From Thelephora terrestris (lineage: Eukaryota > Basidiomycota > Agaricomycetes > Thelephorales > Thelephoraceae), in NCBI GenBank assembly GCA_015956445.1, contig WIUZ02000014.1:682001-746000 (forward strand): a stretch of DNA of 64,000 nt, in the 5' to 3' direction. Positions 46,843-58,164 of this stretch are shown here, one piece after another. The stretch's first letter is position 1. Every line of letters begins with the position of its first letter. The notes below the pieces were generated by a model that did not search any database, was not told the DNA's origin, and worked only from the letters and a program-made list of their open reading frames with translations. The position numbers and the translations under genes are program-made.

Positions 46843-47908
46843 TCATCGCAATGTGCCTTCGAATGCCTTTTTCATCATATCTGGGGTTAACGAAGTGGGA
46901 GCAGAAGAGTTGTGTATCGCTTCTCTAACTCGCGCAACCCGTGCAACGGTGACAATGTCCAGCCTCTGCGCCTCTGCATCGCTCAGCGGTTTCGCCCGCC
47001 GACAAATCTTCGCGAAGCTGGAGAACATCCACTCTTCGATGTTGAGCATCGCTCCAATGGCAAACTTCTCCACAGGACACATAGACTTGAACTCGGAGTC
47101 TATCCTTCGAATCGCACGTGTTCGAACCCGAGTAAACTGGAGGCGAGTGGAAGCGGAGAGGAGGTTGATCCAGTACTCCAGATTCGCATCCTCGAGGTCA
47201 TGTCTGGTCAGCCCGAAGGATTTCAGCCGATGTTTCTTTTCCCTTGAGATCTGAAGACGGGCTTACGAAGAGTAGAAGAAGCGTAACAGCGCATCAAACT
47301 CGGTAGATGTAACCCCCGCTACCTCAATGGCAGATTCGTCGGTGGTACCTTCCAACTCTTCCTTTCCGTCCACCTCCACGGGTTGTGGATGACACACGGC
47401 GAACAAATCCGCAAAAACACTGGGTTCGGAGCAGAAGTAATGTCTGTGGACACGGTACAGTACCCCTTCGACCTTGCATTTGGGAACGTCTCGTTAGAAT
47501 GCAGGTGTTCATTCTGCTAAAAGTTAGACTTTGATCGCGCACCTTGAAGGTCACGATGCTATTATCCGAGATATAGAATCGCTCGGACCTTCGGCGTTCA
47601 AGCACCGCACCAATGTCGCCACATTTGCTGTGCGACACAATATCGACGTCCCCAAACGTTACCAGCGGGCTGGGGTGAACTTGTGGGTCCGAAGTGCGTT
47701 GTTGCACTTGTTTTTCATTGTAGTACCGAATGGTCGCCACAATAAACGCAACGGCAACGGGACAAAGGGATGCGGCGAGGTCTCCGGAAGAGACGCCGGG
47801 GATATTAGGGAGTTCAAAAGGCACTTCCGGTTTCTGAGTTTCCGCAAGTGAAGCACTTGCGCTCAGCTCTCGAACGCCTGAAAGAACGGAGAGTAGTAGA
47901 GGGAACAT
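46843..47908 (-). CDS. BTB/POZ-domain protein B
   Basis: The clearest BTB gene of the array. The ATG at 47908 starts a hydrophobic, Ala-rich N-terminus and continues to SERFYISDNSIVTFK. After a 45-60-nt intron the BTB core follows: VEGVLYRVHRHYFCSEPSVF, ADLFAVCHPQPVEVDGKEE, AIEVAGVTSTEFDALLRFFY. A further intron leads to the helical part (LEYWINLLSASTRLQFTRV, FSSFAKICRRAKPLSDAEA, VARVARVREAIH). The end MMKKAFEGTLR is close to BTB A in layout. An N-terminal stretch LAASLCPVAVAFIVATIRYY is hydrophobic and might be a membrane segment, or mis-modelled. Confidence 0.8.
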
Positions 47909-48302
47909 CTCGAGAGTATGAGGTCAGGTCGACCCTGGTTAAGATTCTTCCCTCGGACTAGTATCCCTGGGGCGCCCTGGGACGCCGAGGTTTCAGTGAC
48001 ACAACCTTGATCATACAGGTGATCAGTACGTATACTTATAAGGTTTTTGAAGAGGCGCGAGACATCAGTACTGTGCAAGTGCGATCACGTTCAATCGATC
48101 AAAGGGCGCCGACCTTGGTTTTCTGAGGACGCGTACTATTTCCTATATATGAGTCTAACAGACCAACTTCCCAGACAGTGACTAACAACCAGGCTGCTCA
48201 TTCGGTAGTCCTGCGACGAGCAGGCGAGAAGGCAACTGGATTTTGCCGAGGGCGTCCTTCCAAGTGGCCAGCTGCATATTCTATTTGGCAACTCTAACCG
48301 GT
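47909..48302. other. Intergenic between BTB genes B and C
   Basis: No gene recognised. It holds the promoter of B and the 3' end of C. Confidence 0.45.
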
Positions 48303-49168
48303 TCAACGGAAAGTGCCATCTCCATCCATGTCCTCGCGCATACACGCGATCATCTGAAGTAACTCCAACCCAACCTGTCGCGCCTGTTCTGAATCCAAAG
48401 GTTCCACCTGCCCGAGGAGTTCCGCAACTGCAGGGTACAACCAATCACGTTCTGACAATGAGTCTTCGTATCGCAGATAGAGGGAGACGCGTTGGTGAGG
48501 CGGCAACGGAGGCTGGAGGTTGCTCAATCGATTCGAGGCGTACTCGAAGATTTCGGGCATCCGAGTGCGATAGGAAACGGCTAAGAGCTCCTGGAGGTAT
48601 TCTACCTCTCCGAGCTCACGCGCGAGTTGGTGGGTACGTCTGTTTCCATACGTTGCTCAGCACAGAAAAGCCAAGGTCTTTAAAAGAGAGCACAAACTCG
48701 TAGTAGAAATAGTACAGCAGCGACCTAAATTCCTCGATGGGGATATCATCGAGGACGATGGCCCTCGCGTCCGACGATCCGTCCAACCAGATCTCCGGAG
48801 AACGAGACTGGCGGATTCTCGAGCACAGAGTGTTTTCCTCGGAGGACAGAAAATTTTCGTGGATGCGGAAGAGAGTGTTGTCGATCTAGTCGCGCGTCGT
48901 GTGAGCGTGTGCATCACAATGAAACATGCGGAAATGAAAAAAAACATACCCTAAAGACCACGGTAGAGGCTTGAAAGTAGTATTTTGGGTCTCTTTCAGG
49001 GGGGTCCTCTTCTTTGATCTCGGCAGCCACGGAGGGGCCGAGCTTTAAAGGCGCGAAGAATCCAGGCATCCTGCCTTGGGAGCAGACAAACGCGGCGACG
49101 CAGACGCAGATGGCAATCCGGATATAATCCATCAAATCAAGAGTGAGAGGCCAAGATCTGAGGGACAT
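48303..49168 (-). CDS. BTB/POZ-domain protein C
   Basis: The third BTB gene of the row. The open frame starts at 49168 with a hydrophobic stretch (YIRIAICVCVAAFVC). An internal ATG at about 49069 (MPGFFAPLKLGPSVAAEI) is an equally good start. Then come RDPKYYFQASTVVFR, an intron, the BTB core IDNTLFRIHENFLSSEENTL, IVLDDIPIEEFRSLLYYFYY, another intron of about 60 nt, and the helical half (EYLQELLAVSYRTRMPEIF, LYPAVAELLGQVEPLDSEQA, MIACMRED). It is more diverged from A and B than they are from each other in the C-terminal half. Confidence 0.75.
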
Positions 49169-49535
49169 AAGGGATCCAAGCCATGGGGCGCCCCTACTTA
49201 TGCAGGAGTGCGTCTCAAAGACACTCTTTCAGGGCTTTGTGCCACGAGGTGGAAGGTGACTCTCAATCGCCACTCAGATAGATCGGGCCCAGAGTCTTTC
49301 ATCTCTGCCGCGGCACGCCAAGGAGACCAAAGTCAGACCAATCACCGGATTTCCGTTGAGGCAACGAGGCCAGTGCTTAGAAAACCCCACAATCAATGGG
49401 CGATCTCAGTGCGGTGAATTAATGATGTAATCAGAATTAGTAAACTCCTGGTGGATAACGAACTACTGACAGACAAAGACACGGCCAGGCAAAACGAGGG
49501 GAGGTGGACGCGATGGCCCATATAACTTTTGGTGT
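49169..49535. other. Intergenic region
   Basis: Between the BTB C start and the amylase stop. No gene is seen. Confidence 0.5.
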
Positions 49536-51282
49536 TTAGCTTGAGCAATGGTTGATTGGCGCAGAGGCGGGTATGTACAGCTGGGGTTGTCCACCAACTG
49601 CAGTTGCCTTGAGTGTACCAGTCTCATCCACAGCAACTACGTTGCACGAGAAGACTTCGAGAAGTTCCGTGCCCGGAGTCCATTCGGTGCCCTGGACGTT
49701 CCAGGATGCGGTGCCGTTCGATCCGACATTGGTGAATAAAGCCAACAACGGGTGCTTATAGACGGCCATGGTAGTTGCGGTGACCCCAAGGAATGTCATA
49801 GGCGTAAGGAGATATCCTGGACAGGTAGCAATGGCGGCTTTACGTGCAGCGTTAAGCGCCTTGACGTGGTCGACGAGTTCCTTCCCTTCCTCAACATACC
49901 CAGAGAGCCATAATCTAATCCAGGAAGTTAAAACCTGAATGAGACTGCGCATGAATTGAACCTACGCTTCACGGTTGTACGGGTCATTACCGCCGGTGTA
50001 ACCTTGTTCTTGACCTGAAAATATGTCAATGGCCACTCTCCGAGGGCAACTGGTCATCCTGATGACATACCGTAATAGAGGATAGGGATACCATCATGGA
50101 TGAAAGGGAAAGTAATGACATTCTTAATCCTCTGAAGTGAATGAGCACAAGCCTGTCCGCGATTGCCACAGGCACTTACCGCGGTATCGCTGGTCAACGA
50201 GGGGAACCTTGGCTGGTCATGATTCTCTGAGAACGCGCCAGATCCAAACAACCCGGTCTTGTACGTGAGTTGGGCTTTGTGGACAACCTCGGCGAGAGCG
50301 CTCAAGTTTCCGGTTGACGTTTGGAACGCAGGGAACAGTTGGTACCATGTGGGGTAATCCAACACGCCGTCAATAACGTCTGCGAGAAGGGTCGATCCCG
50401 AATGAATGATGGCAGAGGTAACAGGATACTGACACGTGTAATCCTTCACGTAGGCTGTATCGCCGTGATACACCTCGCCGACAGTGTAGACACCAGAGAG
50501 AGTGGAGAACGCTGGCCAAAAGTCTTTCCTGACGTGCTTCACGGTGTCGATTCGAAGACCATCGATATCGTATTTCTGGGTCAAGTGTCGAATCCAACTG
50601 TAGTAGGTCTTGACAACAAAAGGGTTCTCCGTATTAGCGTCCGCCAGGCCAACCTTATTATCACCTAGCCAACATTGTTCGACATCCGTCTGGTTGTTGT
50701 AATCAGTTATTATGCAATAAGGATGGAAATGGCTGGGCTTGTCAAAGGGGCGGAAAGAAGCGTAGGGGGTCGATGAGTTGACGGGGGGTCCAAAATGATT
50801 GACCACTATATCGACCATGAGGTACATATCTCGCTCGTGCAAGGCATTGGAAAGCGCAAGCAAATCTTCTTCAGAGCCAAAGTGTGGGTTGAGCGAGTAG
50901 ATGTCCTGCGCCCAATACCCATGGAAAGCCTCCCCGTAGACGGTAACGCCTTCGATGTTGGCAACGATGGGCGAAATCCAGATGGCGTCAAAACCTAGAT
51001 CTTGGATATAGTCGAGTTTTTCGATAATGCCTCGATAAGAGCCGCCACAGTATTTGCGATAATCGGTGATGCACTCAGTGGTGCCTCCACCCTCTAGGGA
51101 AAACCTGTCGGTCAAGAGCTGCGGTAATTCATCATTCAGCATAGGCGATAGCTCGGCGTCACAATGGCAACCAGTCGCGTACTTACCTGGTATATCGATC
51201 GGCTTTGCCACTCCCAGACTGAAGCCGCGAGGGAACTCGCCGCAAAACACGTAGCCAGCGCGAGGACGCGTGAGACAGACAT
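49536..51282 (-). CDS. Secreted alpha-amylase, GH13
   Basis: An extracellular endo-acting starch hydrolase. Five exons give 507 residues with a correct sum, and introns are about 68, 48, 56 and 51 nt. The signal peptide is clear: MSVSRVLALATCFAASSLAA, cleaved before SVWEWQSRSIYQ. The fungal amylase fold follows: LLTDRFSLEGG, DYRKYCGGSYRGIIEKLDYI, YWAQDIYSLNPHFG, MVDIVVNHFG (region I), GLRIDTVKHV with the nucleophile Asp (region II), YTVGEVYHG with the acid/base Glu (region III) and FSENHDQPRF with the stabiliser Asp (region IV). The C-terminal beta domain is of the DUF1966 kind and no starch-binding module is present. All catalytic residues are in place. The length equals typical fungal Taka-amylase relatives. 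Confidence 0.96.
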
Positions 51283-52181
51283 GAGAGGGTAAAAGAAAAC
51301 GAGTTGGTTCTCCCTTGGGCTTATGTACTATTGATCGGCAGAACAGTGACAGGAGCGCGCATGATCTTGAAACGGATGACGTTCTCTCCCCGTCCATTCA
51401 AACACCGACGAAATTGGTCTTCTTGCGTACTCAGAAACAGCCTCGCCCCGTTCTTGGAGGATTTGAGGGTATGGGAACGCAGACCACGCAAGCCGCGCTT
51501 TTGACCCCCTCTCACCAGTCATAAGTAAAGCTGGGAAGAGATGCCCACGATACTTTTGCTCATCTGACACCAGGCATTTCAATGGATGTCCAAGTTCGCT
51601 GATGCAGAGATGAGAACCCCCAGCATCCGTGGTGGGGCTTCCGTCAGAGTGGACCCTGGGCGGGAATTGAAGCGGGGTTGTCCTACATCAGTCTTAGTAT
51701 GCCCTGGGAGGAATGGAAGTCATGGTTCTCTCAAGCGTCATGGAACTCTCGGCGGGGGTAGTTTGGTGTCGACGCCGGTGGGATTGGAGGGTATAGACAC
51801 AGCGAGGCCAGTGTCAACTAGGCCAGTATGAGGAGGAAAAATCCGGCGGTGGAGATCAATGAGGTACCTTGGTTGCTTTGCCACTTAGTCTCATCTCATG
51901 TCACTGCCATTTCGACGATTTTGAGGAAAATTGCCCAGGAGGGTGATCCGAAAGATATGTATTTAAACCTTGTATCCGTTGCCTGTATGCTCCACAATGA
52001 ATAAATGGTGTGCGACGCGCTGAGATACCCGGTTTCGGCCGCGTCTAATGGATCCAGACGGCGATTGAGATTGAGATGTTTGTTTGGATCAAAAGCTATT
52101 GCCAAACAAAGGCTTCCAGTTTACTGTTTAGGCAACCCTCACCGATCCTCCCGAACACTGTGTTGAACACCGGAAACCACC
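51283..52181. promoter_or_regulatory. Divergent promoter region amylase / RCF1
   Basis: Nearly 900 bp between divergent starts. A plus-strand frame at 51586-51831 is open but has no recognisable motif. Regulation of the amylase by sugar would act here, but I cannot name a site. Confidence 0.4.
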
Positions 52182-52733
52182 ATGAGCACCGAAACGCTCC
52201 GTGTACCTCACGGCGAGACGTACCAGGAAAAGGCGCTGAGGAAGTTTAAGCAGCAGCCGTTGGTGCCCCTAGGTTCGCCAAATTCTACTTGCGAGGGGGA
52301 TTAGTAACCAATGTTCTCGATAGGTGCCCTGGCCACGACGTTCACGCTTTTAATGGCTGCAAACAAATTGAGGAAGCGTCAGTCAAAAGACATGAACTAC
52401 TGGCTACGCGCTCGTGTGATCGCGCAGGGTTTTACTATCGCTGCAGTCGTGGCGGGTGCCTGGATGATGGGCCGGACGAAACCCCAGATTGACCAGTCCG
52501 CACGGGAACAAGACGAGATGCTGGCTACGTTGCAGAAACGCAGAGAGTTTGAGGAAAGGTTGAAGAATGCCGAGGAGAATCATAGACGCGAACAGGAGAT
52601 CCTCAACGCTCCCCCCTCCGAAGGATCTAGTACCCCGGAAGTTCGCGACATCAATGCTCAGTCCCCACAACTCCCACAGACGTCCTCCACATGGAACCCA
52701 CTCCGGTGGTACAAAGGGTCAAACTCGAAATAG
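52182..52733 (+). CDS. RCF1: Respiratory supercomplex factor 1 (HIG1 domain)
   Basis: A mitochondrial inner-membrane protein that stabilises complex III/IV supercomplexes. Two exons give 166 residues, with a 51-nt intron at 52273-52323 and a correct sum. After a short soluble start (STETLRVPHGETYQEKALRK) lies the HIG1_N domain with two membrane helices (LGALATTFTLLMAANKL and VIAQGFTIAAVVAGAWMMG). They are joined by the loop NYWLRARVIAQ, which carries the RxRxxxQ core of the family motif. A charged C-terminal coiled coil follows (REFEERLKNAEENHRREQEI), ending NPLRWYKGSNSK. The architecture is normal for fungi. Confidence 0.93.
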
Positions 52734-53354
52734 GCCCTCGGATCACCCTCCCGTGAATTCTCGTGGCCTGTGAGCACTTGCTCGAACCTCTCTTCTCGTA
52801 TTCATGCGTGACAAAGTGCTAGAAGAATCTGTCCCAATACAATGTGGTCGCCGGCGCGTTACCATCGCACATTCGCAAACCCCTGCTACCCGCGGGATCC
52901 ACGGCAATGCGTACATGACCTACATCCGAAGGCCCTTAGCGATTCTACCCTCCCGCCGCCCCATTCAATTCCTGGCTCGCGTAAACTATTGCTCAGCAAT
53001 CCCAGACTTCTCAACTCAAAAGTTACTTCCTCATCATCGCTTCTGACCTCAACCAAGCGACTCGACAGTCAAAGCATACGTTGATAGCCATCGCAACGCA
53101 GAATCTATCAATTCGTATGCCTAATCAAAATTATCAAATCGGCGTGGTCTCTGTAACGCGGTGGCTCAGCTAGCTTCCCAATAGATCATTGTAGGCGCAT
53201 AGTGCACCAGGCTGAACAAACGGACCGAACGTGTTTACAATGATCACGCACCGTCGGCGAATCCTATGGATCAAAGGGCGGGGGATAATACATATCTACT
53301 GTTGGTGGTAATTTCGTCCACAGCGACCGGGGATCGAAAGAACCGACGCTTGAG
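52734..53354. other. Intergenic, convergent 3' ends
   Basis: Between the RCF1 and URM1 stops. The open frames here (52804-53046, 52842-53084) show no domain or splice support. Confidence 0.45.
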
Positions 53355-53737
53355 CTATCCTCCATGCAATGTGGATATGAAGACAATCTCGTCGTTGTTC
53401 TGCACAACGTAATCCCCTTCTCCTTCCAACTCCCAATCTGTATCGTTGATCAGGACGAGAATACCCGGTCGCCTGGGACGCATGTTCATTCACATTTAGA
53501 ACACATGAGGAGATGAGACAAGGCTTACACTGTATTTTTGTCAAGGAACAGTTCCTCACGCTCTTTAAGCAAATTGTCTCTCAGCCACAATATCAAGTCA
53601 TGGACATTCGTAGGCTTGCCGTCGACCATTGTGCCCGGAAGATCGACTTTATGAGACTTTTGGTTCGCAAAGAGAAGCTCAAGGCCACCTCCAAACTCGA
53701 TTCGGACCGATTTGGTGGTGATCGTAGTGGTGGTCAT
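53355..53737 (-). CDS. URM1: Ubiquitin-related modifier 1
   Basis: A ubiquitin-like sulfur carrier. Uba4 thiocarboxylates its C-terminal Gly, and it donates sulfur for tRNA wobble-uridine 2-thiolation; it can also modify proteins. Two exons give 108 residues, with a 56-nt intron and a correct sum. Seen are [20 protein letters not shown], a [16 protein letters not shown] helix, [20 protein letters not shown] and [10 protein letters not shown]. The obligatory C-terminal Gly-Gly is present. The preceding gene (ISD11) ends only 78 bp upstream on the same strand. Confidence 0.96.
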
Positions 53738-53815
53738 GGTGTGAGTAAGTTATGTCCGAACTGGACTTGAGATTGGAACGATAGCAGACAACTACACCGC
53801 ACGGCGGCAACAACT

Positions 53816-54181
53816 CTAATTAACGCCACGCGTCCTCTCAATCTTGTCCTTTTCGACTACGAGTTTCCGGCCTCCGTAAAGTGAATTCACGATCGCGCTT
53901 CGCTTGAGCACCGAGAGTTCTTCCACAGTTGTACGATAGAACGATGTGAGCTTGGCGGGGTCTGATTCATTCTGCAAAGGCCGGTCGTGGGTGACAACCT
54001 GGTGAGCCGAGAGGCCTTTCTGGTGGAACTGAACACGAACCTGAATTCCTCGGAACGAATCTCTAGTCCTTGCCAGGAAATAGTTTCTGAAATTGTATGA
54101 GCTGAACCCCCGCGAGACTCGCAGTGTCGCAGCGTAGAGGTGGAGAAGTGTCTTCCTCGACGGGGGTAATGGGGTCGACAT
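53816..54181 (-). CDS. ISD11: Iron-sulfur assembly factor ISD11 (LYR family)
   Basis: A small mitochondrial LYR-family protein that holds the cysteine desulfurase Nfs1 in active form for Fe-S cluster synthesis. Removing an in-frame 69-nt intron (53972-54040) gives 98 residues. The family pattern is clear: SFSSYNFRNYFLARTRDSFR-like helix (read as RGFSSYNFRNYFLARTRDSF), FYRTTVEELSVLKRSAIVN and LYGGRKLVVE. The LYR tripeptide near the N-terminus reads LYA (LLHLYAATLR), so its Arg is replaced. Keeping the 69 nt as coding would insert 23 residues into a conserved stretch, so the intron reading is better. It lies just upstream of URM1 and divergent from RPS30. Confidence 0.92.
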   Translation of the reverse strand: MSTPLPPSRKTLLHLYAATLRVSRGFSSYNFRNYFLARTRDSFRGIQVRVQFHQKGLSAHQVVTHDRPLQNESDPAKLTSFYRTTVEELSVLKRSAIVNSLYGGRKLVVEKDKIERTRGVN

Positions 54182-54545
54182 GGCTGCAGAGTCAGACGTC
54201 AGCGTCGGAGTTCGGCTGCATCCTGTCCGAAGTTCCCGTTCGGCATTCGCCCTCCGGCTGATTCCTTTAGTTTAGTTGAAAGTCCAGACCTCCTTCGTCC
54301 ACGGAAATCGCGTTCTCCACAAAAATCTAAGCATGACTCCTTAAGACCACCCGCTTATCTGACAATGAGCCCGGTTCAGGGGAGGCAACTGGAATTTTCC
54401 GTTACGCGGGAGTAATGTACAGTAATCGCGACCTGGGTGCGGTGATCGTGGGAAGTTTGCTCCGTTTTTGGTAGGAGCTGTACAGTCAACTCCCCGTCAG
54501 CCTTGAGTCAGCGGAAGGCGCCGTCGTCCTCATCGTCAAGCAATC
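54182..54545. promoter_or_regulatory. Bidirectional promoter ISD11 / RPS30
   Basis: 364 bp between divergent starts. A palindrome-like pair GTAATGTACAGTAATCG and GAGCTGTACAGTC lies at 54412-54486. No TATA box is obvious. Confidence 0.45.
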
Positions 54546-55051
54546 ATGGGAAAAGGCATGCCGCTCCTTGCTACCTATATTGGATGCTAACGCGCCCCTG
54601 CTGCTGCGTTTAGTTCACGGTTCTCTTGCCCGTGCCGGCAAAGTCAAGTCTCAAACACCAAAGGTCGAGCCCCAGGAGAAAAAGAAGTCCCCGAAGGGCC
54701 GCGCAAAGAAGAGGATGGTGTACAACAGACGGTACGGCGCACCGCTTATCACGTTTCTCACCCGGCTTATCTCTGCCTTTTAGATTTGTCAACGTCACCA
54801 CCCTACAGCAGGGTGGAAAGCGGCGAATGTAAGTTGGGACTTTCGCATCCCGGCTCTGTCCCGTGCTCTTCCCTTGACTCGGCCAAACGATGAACCAAGA
54901 AATATGCATAGTTCACACTGAACCTAAAGTGTTGACAAAAATTCATCACGTCTTTCGCTCCTATCTGATCTTTCCTGTTTCCTCCCTGTCCGTCTCCGAC
55001 TTGGTGCTGACTTGCCTTCGTTTGTTTAGGAACCCGAACCCCGGATCGTAG
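54546..55051 (+). CDS. RPS30: 40S ribosomal protein eS30
   Basis: A small basic protein of the 40S ribosomal subunit. Four exons give 64 residues with a correct sum. Exon 1 is only 10 nt (M-G-K plus one base), and its intron has a GC donor (AAAG|GCATGC). [20 protein letters not shown] follows, then [33 protein letters not shown] and NPNPGS. No ubiquitin-like FUBI extension precedes it, unlike in animals. The last intron is about 201 nt, the longest measured here. Confidence 0.96.
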
Positions 55052-56103
55052 ACTCTCTTTCGCGGGATACGTTCGTTCATCGGTCATTTGTATAAGCAGA
55101 GCATCACCACGTCCGACGTCTTTTTATTCAACATGTTTTTTTACCAAATGACATACTCTCTGTCTGCCACCCCGCCTGACCCATCAATCACTCTCCTCGA
55201 AACGAAAGGTCATCCCCACTTTTGTGCACAAGTTGCAGAGATCTTCCAGTTTACGTTTGTGGTATCATGTCGATGCTCAATGGACATTCCCGGATCTAGC
55301 AACTGGTCATCAAACGTCCAATGTGTAGAGCTGAGATGGGAGGCCATGCCGAGGAGGCCCTGTGCTAGACGGCAAGTCAAATGGACTGGAAGACCAGTAG
55401 GCACTTGCCCATTCGCCCGTGCCAACTTGTTCAAATCTCGACTGATAGATTGTCCTGATGCAGGAAGCATCATGCGGTGCCAATGTCAGCTGCTCTACAG
55501 TTGCCTGCGTCTGAATTGACATGTCCGCGCAGTGATATAAGCTGCTGTAATAGGGTGAGATGGGACCACATGATCAATTAAGCAAGGGTCAAGTCAATCC
55601 ACCCGGGCAGGCAAATCGTAAGGGAGGAAGGCTTTGTGCTGTGACATGGAACACGGCGGCGCGACCCCAATGCCATCTCGAGGTAGAAGCCAGATACGGC
55701 TGGAGTATCTGGCAGGGAGGCGAAAATCTTGACAATCGGTCTCGTGGTTTCTTACCGAGGAATCTGATTCGAATAAGGTTTTCTCTCACGCCATGTCGCA
55801 TTACTCGCAACGGTCAACCCCCGGCTAGCTCTGGCCAGCCGTCTTATCTCCGTATCCCCAATCGCAGGCCTTTCAAGTCTTCATCCCGGCGTCACGAGCA
55901 TTCTCATGGAAATCAACACCCTGGGGTTGCCATTCATCTTGGCACTGACTTATCCACGTTTTCGCCACGGGCGCAATTCTCATCTGTCAACAAGAGTGTG
56001 CCTGGGCGGGTGTAGAAATACTTATAATACAGGGTTCACCTGTCACAGCCCACCACGCATTCTCTAGTCTCCCCCATTGAACCCTTTCCTCTTTCCTGTC
56101 AGA
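55052..56103. other. Intergenic, promoter copy of the GTPase array
   Basis: No gene recognised. The part 55860-56040 is related to the region 58910-59165 upstream of the second GTPase gene. Shared are a GTTGCCATTC block, a following CTTCGCACTGG-like block (CTTGGCACTGA here) and CTTATAATACAGG. Confidence 0.5.
56022..56031 (+). promoter_or_regulatory. TATA-like box of GTPase gene 1
   Basis: TTATAATACA lies about 80 bp before the ATG, within CTTATAATACAGG, which recurs before gene 2. Confidence 0.5.
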
Positions 56104-57637
56104 ATGACCAGCATAAGCGGACGCTTTGGAAGAACGCGTAGATCTTCTAGGATGGAACCTCCTCCAGAGTATTCAGATGTTCGTCCACAGGCAGTGCCGA
56201 CGCGGACGGTTGCGTCCTCCTCGACTACACAATATCCTATGGTAACGTCCAGCTGTGTCGTCTCGACAGCGAAACAACACTCATGTGCTTTCTGTAGGAA
56301 GAGCGTGCCCCCGAAGTCACGATCGCGTAGGTCTTTCGTTGTGTTTGCTCTGATCAGTTCCAACACTTACTTCCCATGCGTCCTCAACTCTGCTTCTCAC
56401 CAATTTGCGACCATCTTTCGACCCACTCAACAGTGTCATGGGTGCAACGGGAACCGGAAAGTCGACCGTGCGTTTCTGTGGCTTGATGGAAGTGACTAAG
56501 AGCTCATCGTGCCTATTCCATGATTCAAACAGTTCATCAATCTCGTCAGCAGATCAAATCTTAGAGTTGGAAATGGGCTACAATCTTGCACAGAAGCAGT
56601 GGGAGCTTCGAACTCTTTTCCTCTGGATGGCCGTCGTGTCACTCTTATCGATACTCCCGGGTTTGATGACACCACGAGGAGCGATACGGATGTTCTCAAT
56701 ATGATCGCACTCTTCCTTGAAAACTCGTGAGTGAAGCTCAGGCCTCCAGGAACAATCGATCGTGGCGTCCTCACGAAAATGGCCCATATGCAGGTACAAA
56801 CAGGGTACCAAACTTGCCGGCGTCCTTTACTTTCACCGAATCTCTGATTTCAGAGTGGGCGGGATATCGACCAGGAACTTCAAAATGTTCCGAAAACTCT
56901 GTGGAGATAGCACCCTTCACAACGTTCTCATCGTCACCAACATGTGGGGAGAAGTCGAACTCCGAACCGGTAGCGACCGCGAGGCAGAACTAATGAAGGA
57001 GGACATTTTCTTCAAGCCCGTTCTCGATAAGGGTGCGCAAATGGATCGCCACCTGAACACCGCTGGCTCTGCAGAACACATCATTCGCCGCATCCTTGAC
57101 AATCACCCCTTGCCACTGCGGATCCAGCAGGAGCTTGTCGACGAGCACAAGTCCATCACCGAAACCGGCGCTGCCGAGGAGTTGAATCGCGAATTCAACG
57201 AACGAGTCAAAGGGATCCAGATTGAGATGCGCACGCTCAGGGAGGAGATGGAGCAGGCGATAAGGGACAAGGACGAGGAAACGAGAATGGAGCTCGAGAT
57301 TTCGGCTAAGAAGATGCAGAGGGAGATGGAGAGGTACCAGAACGATGCCAGGCGGTTGGAACACGATTACTTGCAGGAGAGGCAGAGGCTCGAGGCACGT
57401 ATATTGCAGATGGAATCTGAGGCGAGGCAGGGAGCGGCCTACTACCAGCAACAGATCAACCAGATGAGGAACTCCATGTACACAAATTCCATGTACACAA
57501 ACCCGCACGCTGAACAGATGGAGAGAGCTAATAAGCAGATGAAGAAGGCTAATCGTGCCCGCATTGCTGGTACAGTGGCGCTCGGAGCTGTTTCGTTGCT
57601 TGGAGCCTTGCTCGGAGGACAGCCAGGGTTGTTCTAG
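56104..57637 (+). CDS. AIG1/GIMAP-like GTPase with coiled coil, copy 1
   Basis: A P-loop GTPase-like protein of a family frequent in Agaricomycetes. Five exons give 412 residues with a correct sum. The N-terminus is variable, Ser/Pro-rich. Then EERAPEVTIA leads into Walker A VMGATGTGKST, followed by FINLVSRSNLRVGNGLQSC, the G3 motif TLIDTPGFDD, LAGVLYFHRISDF and a G4-like position VTNMWGEVE (no NKxD). The second half is a long charged coiled coil (RTLREEMEQAIRDKDEETR onward) of about 120 residues. The C-terminus MKKANRARIAGTVALGAVSL, LGALLGG is hydrophobic and differs from copies 2 and 3, so this copy may bind a membrane. The physiological role is unknown; animal and plant relatives act in immunity. 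Confidence 0.87.
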
Positions 57638-58164
57638 TTCTATGACCGTGTACTTATAACTTGATCTTGCGTATACGTACCATGGTTATGTAACATTGTT
57701 CGATAGAGTCCGCACAAGATATCCTACCCACTTGTGGACTCCCCACAGCATTGAAATCGCTCATGCCATTGGACATTGATGCTGGGTGGGATGAAGGGGA
57801 CGTTTCAATCAGAGTGACGCTTCCGGACACCCGTCGTCAGGTTTACTCGCGAGAATCGGGATGGGAAATGTACATTTTGCCCTTTTCGGTGATGGACAGC
57901 ATCTGCCGGTGTCATCTCTTCGTTCAGCCTACGTGCTGGTATAAGATGACATTAGAAACACAGTTGGAGAGTTTAACCAGGTAACCCCAGTATACTGGTG
58001 ACTTTTGACGGCGTCCTGGACGCTGGACTTAAGGCACGCTACTCGTTAAACCAGGTTTGGCGCTACCCGTCGTCTGTTCTTTCTTTGGGACTGATCCTGA
58101 AACTCCGATCGCCACAGTCGTGCTTCAAGTCTTTAGAAAGTGGCCATGCCCAGGGCAGGCAGCC

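Noticed and set aside
51586-51831. Open frame between amylase and RCF1
   Set aside because: Composition is Gly/Arg/Ser-rich, with no homology or splice support.
55088-55519. 143-codon open frame behind RPS30
   Set aside because: No recognisable domain and a mixed composition. The downstream part belongs to the duplicated GTPase promoter region.
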